A stretch of DNA of 64,000 nucleotides, from contig JAIOJX010000006.1 of assembly GCA_022376925.1 (NCBI GenBank), forward strand, positions 57,252,658-57,316,657. Reading direction: 5' to 3'. This stretch comes from Tragulus kanchil. Lineage: Eukaryota; Chordata; Mammalia; Artiodactyla; Tragulidae. The notes below the pieces were generated by a model that was not told where the DNA came from, ran no database searches, and worked only from the letters and a program-made list of their open reading frames with translations. The position numbers and the translations under genes were made by a program. Shown piece after piece: positions 24,193 through 35,313 of this stretch. How positions within the stretch are numbered: position 1 is the stretch's first letter; each line of letters starts with the position of its first letter.

Positions 24193-24931
24193 CATGAAGA
24201 TGGAACAACCGTCTGTGGAGAAGAGCCTTTGCCTTGAAAGGAAAATGTTGTTAGTTATGTTCAAGTCCATATCCTCATCCCTAAGGGAATTAACTTCCGG
24301 GTACTCCTTCCTGATTTGTGATGTTGACCTAGCAATAAAACAGGGGAAAATAACTATCTAGTCTTTTCATATGGAATGAAAATGACCAGTAGAGGACACA
24401 TTCTTCCATTTGCTGGTTCAAAACCGAAGAGAATATGGTTGTTCCGTGAAATATGCTGCATTGGCATTGGCCTCGTTGAGCCAATTAAGACTCCATTCAA
24501 CCCAGGTGAAAGCGATAATGACTTGGTGCCAGAGCCCTGAAGGATACTGTTCAGCCATGAAGATGGAACAACCGTCTGTGGAGAAGAGCCTTTGCCTTGA
24601 AAGGAAAATGTTGTTAGTTATGTTCAAGTCCATATCCTCATCCCTAAGGGAATTAACTTCCGGGTACTCCTTCCTGATTTGTGATGTTGACCTAGCAATA
24701 AAACAGGGGAAAATAACTATCTAGTCTTTTCATATGGAATGAAAATGACCAGTAGAGGACACATTCTTCCATTTGCTGGTTCAAAACCGAAGAGAATATG
24801 GTTGTTCCGTGAAATATGCTGCATTGGCATTGGCCTCGTTGAGCCAATTAAGACTCCATTCAACCCAGGTGAAAGCGATAATGACTTGGTGCCAGAGCCC
24901 TGAAGGATACTGTTCAGCCATGAAGATGGAA
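24193..24931 (+). repeat. Near-identical neighbouring monomers, pair 14
   Basis: Offset 363, with no difference seen across one full unit. Confidence 0.9.
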
Positions 24932-25214
24932 AAAGCCTCTGTGGCGTAGCAACTTTGCTTTGAAATGAAGACACTTTTAGCTCCATTGAGCTCTATCTCC
25001 ACCCCCCTAAGGGAATTCACTTCTGGGCACACCTCCTACATTGTAATATGGACCTACAATGGACAAAGGCGAAAACACCTTTCTAGACCTCCATGTGGAG
25101 TGAAAATGACAGGTGGAGGACACATTTTCAAATTGCTCGTTCAAAACCAAAGTGAAAATGATTTTTCCTTGGAACGTGCTGCATTGGCATTGGCCTCATT
25201 GATCCTACTAAGAC

Positions 25215-25913
25215 TCCATGTCAGCCAGGATGAAGCGATAATAAGTTGGTGCCAGAACCCTCAAGGAAACTGTTCAGCCATGAAGATGGAAAAAGCACCT
25301 GTGGCCAAGCAACTTTGCTTTGAAATGAAGATGCTTTTAGCTCCATATCCTTAAAGGAATTCACTTCTGGATATATCATCGTATTTTGTAATGTGGACCT
25401 AGAAGTGACAAAGCAGAAAGCACCATTCTAGTACATTTATAAGGACTTACAATGACCAGTTGAGGACACATTGTTAATTTTGCAGGTTCAAAGCAAAAGG
25501 AAAAATAGTTATTCCATGGAATGTGCTGCATTGGCATTGGCCTCATTCAGCCAATTAAGATTCCATGTCAGCCAGGATGAAGCGATAATAAGTTGGTGCC
25601 AGAACCCTCAAGGAAACTGTTCAGCCATGAAGATGGAAAAAGCACCTGTGGCCAAGCAACTTTGCTTTGAAATGAAGATGCTTTTAGCTCCATATCCTTA
25701 AAGGAATTCACTTCTGGATATATCATCGTATTTTGTAATGTGGACCTAGAAGTGACAAAGCAGAAAGCACCATTCTAGTACATTTATAAGGACTTACAAT
25801 GACCAGTTGAGGACACATTGTTAATTTTGCAGGTTCAAAGCAAAAGGAAAAATAGTTATTCCATGGAATGTGCTGCATTGGCATTGGCCTCATTCAGCCA
25901 ATTAAGATTCCAC
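25215..25913 (+). repeat. Near-identical neighbouring monomers, pair 15 (short units)
   Basis: Offset only 347. Both copies carry the same deletion of about 15 bp before the EcoRI site (AGCTCCATATCCTTAAAGG), so the deletion came first. Confidence 0.9.
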
Positions 25914-26480
25914 TTAAGCCAGGTGGCAGAAATAATGAGTTGGTGTCAGAACCCTCCAGGAAACAGTTCATCAATGAAGACGGAAAAACTGTCTGTGGAC
26001 AAGAGACTTTGCCTCGAAATAAAAATGCTTATAACTCCACATACCTGTATCTACTCACCCTTAAGGAAATTCACTTCTGGAAACACCTTCCTACTTTGTA
26101 ATGTTGACCTAGAAGTGACAAAGCCAAAAGCACTTTTCTAGACCTTCCGTATGGAGTGAAAAGGACCAGTTGAGGACACATTCATCAATTTGCTGGTTCA
26201 AAACCAAAGGAAAAATGGTTTTTCCTTGGAAAGTGCTGCATTGGCATTGGCTTTGTTGAGCCAATTAAGACTCCACTCCACCCAGGTGAAAGCGATAATG
26301 AGTTGGTGCCACAAACCTCAAGGAAACTGTTCAGCAGCAAAGACGGGAAAAAGTCTCTGGAAAAGAAGCTTTGCCTTGAAAGGAAAATGTTGTTAGTTAT
26401 ATTCCATCTCATCATCCCTAAGGGATTTCACCTCCGGTTACTCCTTCCTGATTTGTAATGTAGACCTAGATGTGACACAG

Positions 26481-27210
26481 CAAAAAGCACCTTTCAAATC
26501 CTTTTCCACTGAGTGAAAACGACCAGTGGAGGACACATTCTTCCATTTGATGGTTCAAAAACCGTAGGGAATATATTTTTTTCTGTGGAATGTGCTGCAT
26601 TGGCTTCAGCCTGATTGAGCGAATTTAGACTCCAAACCACTCAGGTGAAGACGATATTGAGTTGGTGCCAAAACCCTCAAGGAATCTGTTCAAACTTGAA
26701 GATGGAAGAAGCCTCTGTGGCCAACCAACTTTGCTTTGAAATGAAGAAGCTTTTAGCTCCATTTAGTTCTATCTCCGCAGCCCTAAGGCAATTCAATTCC
26801 GGGTACTCCTTCCTGATTTGTGATGTGGATCTAGAAGTGACAAAGCAAAAGCACCTTTCAAATCCTTTTCCACTGAGTGAAAACGACCAGTGGAGGACAC
26901 ATTCTTCCATTTGATGGTTCAAAAACCGTAGGGAATATATTTTTTTCTGTGGAATGTGCTGCATTGGCTTCAGCCTGATTGAGCGAATTTAGACTCCAAA
27001 CCACTCAGGTGAAGACGATATTGAGTTGGTGCCAAAACCCTCAAGGAATCTGTTCAAACTTGAAGATGGAAGAAGCCTCTGTGGCCAACCAACTTTGCTT
27101 TGAAATGAAGAAGCTTTTAGCTCCATTTAGTTCTATCTCCGCAGCCCTAAGGCAATTCAATTCCGGGTACTCCTTCCTGATTTGTGATGTGGATCTAGAA
27201 GTGACAAAGC
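26481..27210 (+). repeat. Near-identical neighbouring monomers, pair 16
   Basis: Offset 364. Both have the unusual AATCCTTTTCCACTGAGTG. Confidence 0.9.
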
Positions 27211-27809
27211 CATAAGCGCCTTTCTATGCCTTTCTCATGGAGTGAAAACGACCAGTGGAATGCACAGTCTTCCATTTGCTAGTTCAAAACCGAAGGGATA
27301 ATGGTTTTTCCCTGAAATGTTGTGCATTGGTATTGGCTTCATTAATCCAATTAGGACTCCACTCCACCCAGCTGAAAGTGGTAACGAGTTGGTGCCAGAA
27401 CCCTCAAGGAAGCAGTTCAGCCATGAAGACAGAGCAACCGTGTGTGGAGAAGAGGCTTTTCCTCAAAAGGAAAACATTGTTAATTATATGCACGTCCATC
27501 TCCTCATCCCTAAGGGAATTCACTTCCGGGTACTATTTCCTGATTTGTGATGTGTACTCAGAAGTAAAACAGGCCAATGCACCAATCAAGTCCTTTCCTA
27601 TGGAGTGGAAACGACCAGTGGAGGATACATTCTTCCATATCCTGGTTCAAAACTGAATGGAAAATGGTTTTTCCGTGGAATGTGCTGCATTGGCCTTGGC
27701 CTCATTTATCCAATTAAGACTCTTGTCCACCCAGGTGAAAGCGATAATGAGTCTGTGCTAGAACTCTCAAGGAAACTGTTCCGTCATGAACATGGGACAA
27801 CCGTCAGTG

Positions 27810-28309
27810 NNNNNNNNNNNNNNNNNNNNNNNNNNNNNNNNNNNNNNNNNNNNNNNNNNNNNNNNNNNNNNNNNNNNNNNNNNNNNNNNNNNNNNNNNNN
27901 NNNNNNNNNNNNNNNNNNNNNNNNNNNNNNNNNNNNNNNNNNNNNNNNNNNNNNNNNNNNNNNNNNNNNNNNNNNNNNNNNNNNNNNNNNNNNNNNNNNN
28001 NNNNNNNNNNNNNNNNNNNNNNNNNNNNNNNNNNNNNNNNNNNNNNNNNNNNNNNNNNNNNNNNNNNNNNNNNNNNNNNNNNNNNNNNNNNNNNNNNNNN
28101 NNNNNNNNNNNNNNNNNNNNNNNNNNNNNNNNNNNNNNNNNNNNNNNNNNNNNNNNNNNNNNNNNNNNNNNNNNNNNNNNNNNNNNNNNNNNNNNNNNNN
28201 NNNNNNNNNNNNNNNNNNNNNNNNNNNNNNNNNNNNNNNNNNNNNNNNNNNNNNNNNNNNNNNNNNNNNNNNNNNNNNNNNNNNNNNNNNNNNNNNNNNN
28301 NNNNNNNNN
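27810..28309. other. Assembly gap (500 N)
   Basis: Exactly 500 N, a typical placeholder length, so the true distance is unknown. To the left is a type B satellite monomer in + orientation. To the right is the reverse transcriptase part of an L1 on the - strand. The 3' end of that L1 and any return to satellite are hidden here. Confidence 0.99.
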
Positions 28310-30286
28310 CACCTTGCCTTGTTCCTGATCTTAGAGGTAATGCTTTCAGTTTTTCACTGTTGAGGATAATGTTCACGGTGGACTTCTCATATATGGCTTT
28401 CACTATGTTGAGATAGGTTCCTTCTATGCCCATTTTCTGAAAAGTTTTTTATCATAAATGGGTGTTGTACTTTGTCGAAGGCTTTTTCTGCATCTATTGA
28501 GATGATCATGTGATTTTTATGTCTCAGTTTGTTGATATGGTGCATCACATTGATTGATTTGCGGATGTTGAAGAAGCCTTGCATGCCTGGGATGAACGCG
28601 ACTTGATCATGGTGTATGAGTTTTTTGATGTGTCATTGAATTCTGTTTGCTAGGATTTGTTGAGGATCTTGGCATCTAAGTTCATCAGGGAAATTGGTCT
28701 GTAATTTTCCTTTTTTGTGTTATCTTTGCATGGTTTGGGTATCAGGGTGATGGTGGCCTCGTAGAATGTGTTTGGAAGTTTTCCTTCCTGTGTAATTGTT
28801 TGGAAGAGTTTTAGAAGGACAGGCATTAGCTCTTCTTTAAATGTTTGGTAGAATTCGGCTGTGAAGCCATCTGGCCCTGGGCTTTTATTTTTGGGTAAAT
28901 TTTTAATCACAGATTCGATTTCTGAGCTTGTGATTGGGTTGTTCAAAGTTTCTGTTTTTTCCTGGCTCAGTCTTGGGAGATTAATCTTCCCCAAGAAACT
29001 GTCCATTTCTTCCAGGTTGTCCAGTTTGTTGCCATAGAGTTGCTCATAATAGTCCCTTAGAATCCTTTGGATTTCTGCATGATCTGTTGTAATCTCTCCT
29101 TTTTCATTTTTGATTTTGTTGATCTGGTTCTTCTCTCTCTTTTTCTTGATGAGTCTGGCCAGAGGCTTGTCAATTTTGTTTACCTTTTCAAAGGAACAGC
29201 TTTATGTTTTATTTATCCGTACTATAGTTTCTTTCATTTCTTTCTGATTTATTTCTGCTCTAGTCTTTATAATTTCTCGTCTTCTGCTGGCTGTGGGATG
29301 TTTCTGTTCTTCTTTTTCCAATTGTTTTAAGTGGAGGGTTAGGTCATTTGCTTCATATTTTCCTAGTTTCTTGAGGTGGGATTGTATTGCTATAAATTTC
29401 CCTCTTAGAACTGCTTTTGTGGTATCCCATAGGTTTTGCACGGTCGTATATTCATTGTCATTTTCATCTAGGAATTTTTAAATTTCTCCTTTGATTTCCT
29501 CAGTAATCAGTTGGTTTTTTAGGTATGTGTTGTTTAATCTCCAAGTGTTTGTGTTTTTAGCGGCTTTTTTCCTGTAGTTGATCTCTAGTCTCATTGCATT
29601 GTGGTCCGAGAAGATGGTTGATAGAATTTCAGTTTTCTTGAATTGACTGAGGTTAGATTTGTGGCCCAAGATATGGTCTATCCTGGAGAATGTTCCATGA
29701 GCACTTGAGAAGAAAGTGTATTCTTCTGCTTTTGGGTGGAACGTTCTAAAGATATTGATGAGGTCCATCTTTTCTAGTGTGGCATTTAAGGCCTGTGTTT
29801 CTTTATTAATTTTCTGTTTAGATGATCTATCTATTGGTGTGAGAGGAGTGTTAAAGTCTCCTACTATGATTGTGTTACTGTCGATGTCTTCTTTTAAGTC
29901 TGAAAGTATCTGTCTTATGTATTGAGGTGCCCCTGTGTTGGGTGCGTAGATATTCATGACTGTTATGTCTTCCTCTTGGATGGATCCCTTAATCATGATG
30001 TAGTGACCTGCCTTGTCTCTTAGAATCTTCTTTACTTTAAAATCTATTTTGTCTGATATTAGAATTGCTACCCCAGCTTTCTTTTGATTTCCATTTGCAT
30101 GGAATATTTTTTCCAGCCTCTCACTTTCAATCTATGGGTGTCTCTAGGTCTGAAGGGGGTCCCTTGTAAACAGCATATATATGGGTCATGTTTCTTGATC
30201 CATTCAGCCAGCCTGTGTCGTTTGGTTGGAGCGTTTAATCCATTTACATTCAAAGTAATTATTGATACAAATGTTCCTATTGCCAT
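28310..30286 (-). pseudogene. L1 ORF2 pseudogene, copy 2 (N-terminal and partial RT)
   Basis: The ATG at 30284-30286 begins MAIGTFVSIITLNVNGLNAP, the classic ORF2 N-terminus. The endonuclease catalytic Glu motif is altered: CCLQGTPF stands where copy 1 has CCLQETHF. The frame breaks shortly afterwards, after KVRGWKK. Further pieces follow in different frames. These are the endonuclease core with [27 protein letters not shown] and SDHN (29478-29996), the linker (29202-29441), the [20 protein letters not shown] segment (28650-29006), and the RT start with [10 protein letters not shown] and [14 protein letters not shown] (28387-28584). At the gap edge SGTRQG is the last readable motif, so the FADD catalytic motif lies in the gap. 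Confidence 0.92.
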
Positions 30287-30357
30287 CTTCTTAGAAGTCT
30301 GGTGTTTGATTTGTAGGACTTCTTCTACTTTTGTATTTATTGGCTATATCAGGCCCT

Positions 30358-31195
30358 TTAACACTTGTTTATGGTACAGAATTCTTTTAGTTTTTGTCTG
30401 TCTGAGAAGTTTTTGACTTCTCCATTGATTCTGAATGAGATTCTTGCTGGGTAGAGAATTCTTGGTTGGAGGTTATTCTCTTTTAGCCATTTAAATGTGT
30501 CCTGCCATTCTCTTCTGGCCTGCAGGGTTTCTGTTGAGAGATCCGCAGTCAGACGTATGGGGTTTCCTTTATATGTTATTTGTTGTTTGCTTCTAGTTGC
30601 TTTTAGTAATCTGTCTTTATATTTAGTCTGTGTTAGTTTGATTAGAATGTGCCTTGGTGTGTTTCTTCTGAGGTTTATCCTGTATGGAACTCTTTGTGCT
30701 TCTTGGACATGGTTGACTAGTTCCTTTCCCATGCTGGGGAAGTTTTCCACTGTAATCTCTTCAAGAATTTTTTCATAATCTTTCTTCCCTTCTTCTTCCT
30801 CTAGAACTCATAATTCTAATGTTGGTGCGTTTGATATTGTCCCACAGGTCTCTGAGGCTATCCTCAGTTCTTTTCATTCTTTCAGCTTTGTTCTGTTCCT
30901 CACCAGTTACTTCCACCAGTCTACCATCCAGCTCGCTTATCCATTCTTCAGCCTCCGATCCTCTACTGTTGAGGCCTTCTATCGTATTTTTGAGTTCAGC
31001 AATTGAGTTTGTGGCCTCTATTTGCTAATTTTTCATTTCCTGCATGTCTTTTCTCAATGCACTGATTTCCTCTAATATTCTGTTTTCGGTGTTTTGCATC
31101 CTCATTAGTATAGTTTTTCTGAATTCTCTTTCAGATAATTTGTCTATCTCCTCCTCTGTCGTTTGAAGCTGTGATTCTCTAGCTTGGTCCTTCAT
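30358..31195 (-). pseudogene. L1 ORF1 pseudogene, first copy
   Basis: Reading from a possible ATG at 31193-31195 gives an N-terminal part rich in Glu, Lys, Gln and Leu (coiled-coil-like, starting MKDQARESQLQTTEEEIDKL). It contains an in-frame stop after about 56 codons and a frameshift near 30800. The C-terminal RNA-binding part (30358-30750) is open and shows EAQRVPYRINLRRNTPRHI, ITYKGNPIRLTADLS, ETLQARREWQDTFKWL and LQPRILYPARISFRI, typical of L1 ORF1p RRM and CTD domains. It ends 70 bp before the ORF2 start. ORF1p normally coats L1 RNA as a trimer. Confidence 0.9.
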
Positions 31196-31479
31196 TGGTG
31201 CAGTGTTTCTCTGTCATTTCATTATTAGGTTAGTTTTTGTTTCTTTGTGGGTGTCTGTATGTACGGAGTTCTTTTCCCCACCAGGCTTCTTGGTTGAATT
31301 CTCCCTTCCTTTGTGTTTCTGTCCTTCCAGAAGTGTTCAATGGTTTGTGTCTTGGGTGATGTTAGGTCTTGTGTACAGGTGAACAATCTCTAGTGTTGTA
31401 TGTTCTTTGATAGTGTGGGGTCTTGGAATCAGGGCTTCTACTCCGAGGATCCTTGGTTTGATGATTAGTCGGGGGGTGT
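31196..31479 (-). other. L1 copy 2 5' UTR-like segment (first copy)
   Basis: Non-coding sequence upstream of ORF1 on the element's strand, ending at the duplication joint. The same sequence is at 32295-32578. No promoter motif was recognised with confidence. Confidence 0.6.
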
Positions 31480-32294
31480 ATTCTTTTAGTTTTTGTCTGT
31501 CTGAGAAGTTTTTGACTTCTCCATTGATTCTGAATGAGATTCTTGCTGGGTAGAGAATTCTTGGTTGGAGGTTATTCTCTTTTAGCCATTTAAATGTGTC
31601 CTGCCATTCTCTTCTGGCCTGCAGGGTTTCTGTTGAGAGATCCGCAGTCAGACGTATGGGGTTTCCTTTATATGTTATTTGTTGTTTGCTTCTAGTTGCT
31701 TTTAGTAATCTGTCTTTATATTTAGTCTGTGTTAGTTTGATTAGAATGTGCCTTGGTGTGTTTCTTCTGAGGTTTATCCTGTATGGAACTCTTTGTGCTT
31801 CTTGGACATGGTTGACTAGTTCCTTTCCCATGCTGGGGAAGTTTTCCACTGTAATCTCTTCAAGAATTTTTTCATAATCTTTCTTCCCTTCTTCTTCCTC
31901 TAGAACTCATAATTCTAATGTTGGTGCGTTTGATATTGTCCCACAGGTCTCTGAGGCTATCCTCAGTTCTTTTCATTCTTTCAGCTTTGTTCTGTTCCTC
32001 ACCAGTTACTTCCACCAGTCTACCATCCAGCTCGCTTATCCATTCTTCAGCCTCCGATCCTCTACTGTTGAGGCCTTCTATCGTATTTTTGAGTTCAGCA
32101 ATTGAGTTTGTGGCCTCTATTTGCTAATTTTTCATTTCCTGCATGTCTTTTCTCAATGCACTGATTTCCTCTAATATTCTGTTTTCGGTGTTTTGCATCC
32201 TCATTAGTATAGTTTTTCTGAATTCTCTTTCAGATAATTTGTCTATCTCCTCCTCTGTCGTTTGAAGCTGTGATTCTCTAGCTTGGTCCTTCAT
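31480..32294 (-). pseudogene. L1 ORF1 pseudogene, second copy (from the 1.1-kb duplication)
   Basis: This appears to be the same sequence as 30381-31195, with the same internal stop and frameshift. Its C-terminus is cut at the duplication joint. After the residues KLKEY the frame runs across 31479/31480 into 5' UTR-like sequence, giving a spurious chimeric open frame down to 31337. Confidence 0.88.
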
Positions 32295-32578
32295 TGGTGC
32301 AGTGTTTCTCTGTCATTTCATTATTAGGTTAGTTTTTGTTTCTTTGTGGGTGTCTGTATGTACGGAGTTCTTTTCCCCACCAGGCTTCTTGGTTGAATTC
32401 TCCCTTCCTTTGTGTTTCTGTCCTTCCAGAAGTGTTCAATGGTTTGTGTCTTGGGTGATGTTAGGTCTTGTGTACAGGTGAACAATCTCTAGTGTTGTAT
32501 GTTCTTTGATAGTGTGGGGTCTTGGAATCAGGGCTTCTACTCCGAGGATCCTTGGTTTGATGATTAGTCGGGGGGTGT

Positions 32579-32975
32579 AGGCTCTATGCCTGGTTTGCTC
32601 TGCTGTTCTGTGATATTAGTTGAAATACTAGCATCTGAGGAGCAGGAGGTGTGTCCCTAATGGGTGACAGTCATAAAAGCATGCAGATGTTTTCCAACAT
32701 AATCATAAGATATACATACATACACAGCAATAGCCACATCTAACCAGTCTTACAGTGACAAAGCATAGGAAATTTTTCTGGCAAATGACACAATCAAAGA
32801 TGGTACTTGCCCGTTGAGCTCTGAATTAATTAAAATAGTGCCTGGACAAATAGATCTTGGGTAAGGTCCTGGCTTGGACTATTTCATCATTGAAAGCAAT
32901 TTTTAACTAAGACATGTGTTGGGGGTGAGGAGGTGGAGAGTGTATGGGTAATGAGAAGGAATAAATTCGACTTGG
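32579..32975. other. Spacer between L1 copy 2 and the inverted satellite
   Basis: About 400 bp that match neither the satellite nor any L1 part seen elsewhere in the window. The first 50-100 bp may still be L1 5' UTR. The rest contains a small TACATACATACACA tract near 32711 and a purine-rich stretch (GGGGGTGAGGAGGTGGAGAG) near 32921. I see no gene. Satellite begins abruptly near 32976, in the middle of a monomer. Confidence 0.7.
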
Positions 32976-33702
32976 AAGGATGGACATAAATATAATTAAG
33001 AATGTTTTCCTTTCAAGGCAAAGCCTTTTCTCCACAGACGGTTTTTCTGTCTTCATTATTGAACAATTTCCTTCAGGATTTTGGCACAAACTCATTACTG
33101 CATTCGCCTGGGTGATGTGGAGTCTTAATTGGATCAACGAGGCCAATGCCAGTGCAGCACTTTCTACTGAAAAACTGTTTTCCCTCGGTTTTGAAACATC
33201 AAATTGAAGAATGTGTCCTCCACTGCTCTTTTTCACTTCATAAGAAAGGACTAGAAATGTACTTTCGCCTATTTTTTTGTTAGGTCCACATGACATATCA
33301 GGAAGGAATATCTGGAAGTGAATTCCCTTAGGGCTGTGAAGATAGAGCTATATGGAACGAAAAGCTTCTTTACTTCAAAGCTAAGTTGCTTGGCCGCAGA
33401 GGCTTTTTCTGGCTTCATGGTGGATCATTTTCCTTGCGGTTTCTGGAAGCAACACACAATCGCTTACACCTGGGAGGAGTGGAGTTCTAATTGGCTCAAT
33501 GAGGCCAATGCCAATGCAGCACTTTCCAAAGAAAAACCGGTTTCCCTTCGGTTTTGAAGCAGCAAATTGAAGAATGTGTCCTCCACTGGTCTTTTTCACT
33601 CCATACGAAAGGACTAGAAAGGTGCTTTCGCCTATTTTATTGCTAGGTCCACATCACATATCAGGAATGAGTACCTGGAATTGAATTCCCTTAGGGGTGT
33701 GG

Positions 33703-34432
33703 GATAGAGCTAAATGGAGCTAAAAGCGTCTTCATTTCAAAGCAAAGTTGCTCGGCCACAGAGGCTTTTAGCATCTTCATGACTGAACAGTTTCCCTCAG
33801 GTTTCTGGCACAGACTCATTATACCTTCCATCTGGGTGGAGTGGAGTCTTAATTGACTCAAGGAGGCCAACGTCAATGCAGTACATTCTGCAGAGAAACC
33901 ATTTTCCCTTCGGTTTTAAAACAGCAAATGGAAGAATGTGTCCTCCAGTGGTCGTTTTCACTCCATAGAGAATGTCTAGAAAGGTGCTTTCACCTGTTTT
34001 ATTGCTAGGTGCACATCACAAATCAGGAAGGAGTACCCGGAAGTGAATTCCCTTAGGGATGAGGAGATAGAGCTAAATGGAGCTAAAAGCGTCTTCATTT
34101 CAAAGCAAAGTTGCTCGGCCACAGAGGCTTTTAGCATCTTCATGACTGAACAGTTTCCCTCAGGTTTCTGGCACAGACTCATTATACCTTCCATCTGGGT
34201 GGAGTGGAGTCTTAATTGACTCAAGGAGGCCAACGTCAATGCAGTACATTCTGCAGAGAAACCATTTTCCCTTCGGTTTTAAAACAGCAAATGGAAGAAT
34301 GTGTCCTCCAGTGGTCGTTTTCACTCCATAGAGAATGTCTAGAAAGGTGCTTTCACCTGTTTTATTGCTAGGTGCACATCACAAATCAGGAAGGAGTACC
34401 CGGAAGTGAATTCCCTTAGGGATGAGGAGATG
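33703..34432 (-). repeat. Near-identical neighbouring monomers, pair 17 (type A)
   Basis: Offset 363. Both share GGAGGCCAACGTCAATGCAG and CTGCAGAGAAACC. Confidence 0.88.
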
Positions 34433-34583
34433 GACGTGAATACAACTAAGAATGTTTTCCTTTCGAGGCAAAGTCTCTTCTCCACAGTTGGTTGTTCCGT
34501 CTTCATAGCTGAACAGTTTGTTTGAGGGTTCTGGCCCCAACTCATTATCGCTTTCACCTGGGTGGAGTGGAGTCTTAATTGAA

Positions 34584-35313
34584 TCAACGAGGCCAATGCC
34601 AATTCAGCACATTCCACGGAGAAACCATTTTCCCTTCAGTTTTGAACCAGCAAATGGCAGAATCTATCCTCCCCTCGTCGTTCTCACTTGATATGAATGT
34701 AATAGAATGGTGCTTTCTGCTGTGTCACTTCTAAGTCCACATTACAAATCAGGAAGGTGTACCTTGAAGTGAATTACCTTAGGGGAGAGTAGATACAGGT
34801 AACTGGAGCTAAAAGTGTTTTCCTTTTGAAACAAAGCCTCTTCTCCACAGGTGGCTGTTCCGTCTTCAAGGCTGAACATTTTCCTTGAGGGTTCTAGCAC
34901 CAACTCATTATCACTTTCACCCGGGTGGAGTATAATCTTCATTGGCTCAACGAGGCCAATGCCAATTCAGCACATTCCACGGAGAAACCATTTTCCCTTC
35001 AGTTTTGAACCAGCAAATGGCAGAATCTATCCTCCCCTCGTCGTTCTCACTTGATATGAATGTAATAGAATGGTGCTTTCTGCTGTGTCACTTCTAAGTC
35101 CACATTACAAATCAGGAAGGTGTACCTTGAAGTGAATTACCTTAGGGGAGAGTAGATACAGGTAACTGGAGCTAAAAGTGTTTTCCTTTTGAAACAAAGC
35201 CTCTTCTCCACAGGTGGCTGTTCCGTCTTCAAGGCTGAACATTTTCCTTGAGGGTTCTAGCACCAACTCATTATCACTTTCACCCGGGTGGAGTATAATC
35301 TTCATTGGCTCAA
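34584..35313 (-). repeat. Near-identical neighbouring monomers, pair 18
   Basis: Offset 363, shared run 34584-34950. Both have ATTCAGCACATTCCACGG and CAGAATCTATCCTCCCCTCG. Confidence 0.88.

Larger units (their letters stand above)
14998..27809 (+). repeat. 362-bp EcoRI satellite array, block 2 (types A/B/C, + polarity)
   Basis: About 35 monomers continue the first block in the same direction and phase after the L1. By eye the order of types is B B B A B C B B A C B C B B C A A B A' A' B B B B B B B A A A C B A A B. A' has a type A tail with CGATAGGAACACGATTTTAC. One unit (16786-17058) is internally deleted, and the units at 25.2-25.9 kb are about 15 bp short. The block ends at the run of N. 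Confidence 0.93.
28310..32578 (-). mobile_element. LINE-1 copy 2, longer at its 5' end, 3' part lost in the gap
   Basis: On the minus strand this holds, from left to right on the + strand, the ORF2 RT region, the ORF2 endonuclease, the ORF2 start (30284-30286), an inter-ORF stretch of about 70 bp, ORF1, and 5' UTR-like sequence. The ORF2 part matches copy 1 closely by eye (for example CCATCTGGCCCTGGGCTTTT is shared), with independent mutations. An 1.1-kb duplication repeats ORF1 and the 5' UTR-like part. The 5' boundary is uncertain and may lie up to a few hundred bases beyond 32578. No target-site duplication can be tested because the 3' end is missing. It is inactive. Confidence 0.93.
30381..32578. 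repeat. 1099-bp tandem duplication inside L1 copy 2
   Basis: 30381-31479 and 31480-32578 appear identical in every line I compared. Each copy spans the ORF1 C-terminus to the 5' UTR-like region. At the joint GGGGGTGTA is followed by TTCTTTTAG, with almost no shared sequence. The length is within 1 bp of the duplication in L1 copy 1, although the L1 parts involved are different. Confidence 0.93.

Noticed and set aside
27605..28433. Open frames that run through the N gap
   Set aside because: They contain more than 160 unknown residues and join satellite to L1, so they have no meaning.
31337..31849. A longer ORF1-like frame ending in a novel tail
   Set aside because: The tail comes from reading across the duplication joint at 31479/31480 into L1 5' UTR-like sequence. 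It is not an alternative ORF1 end.
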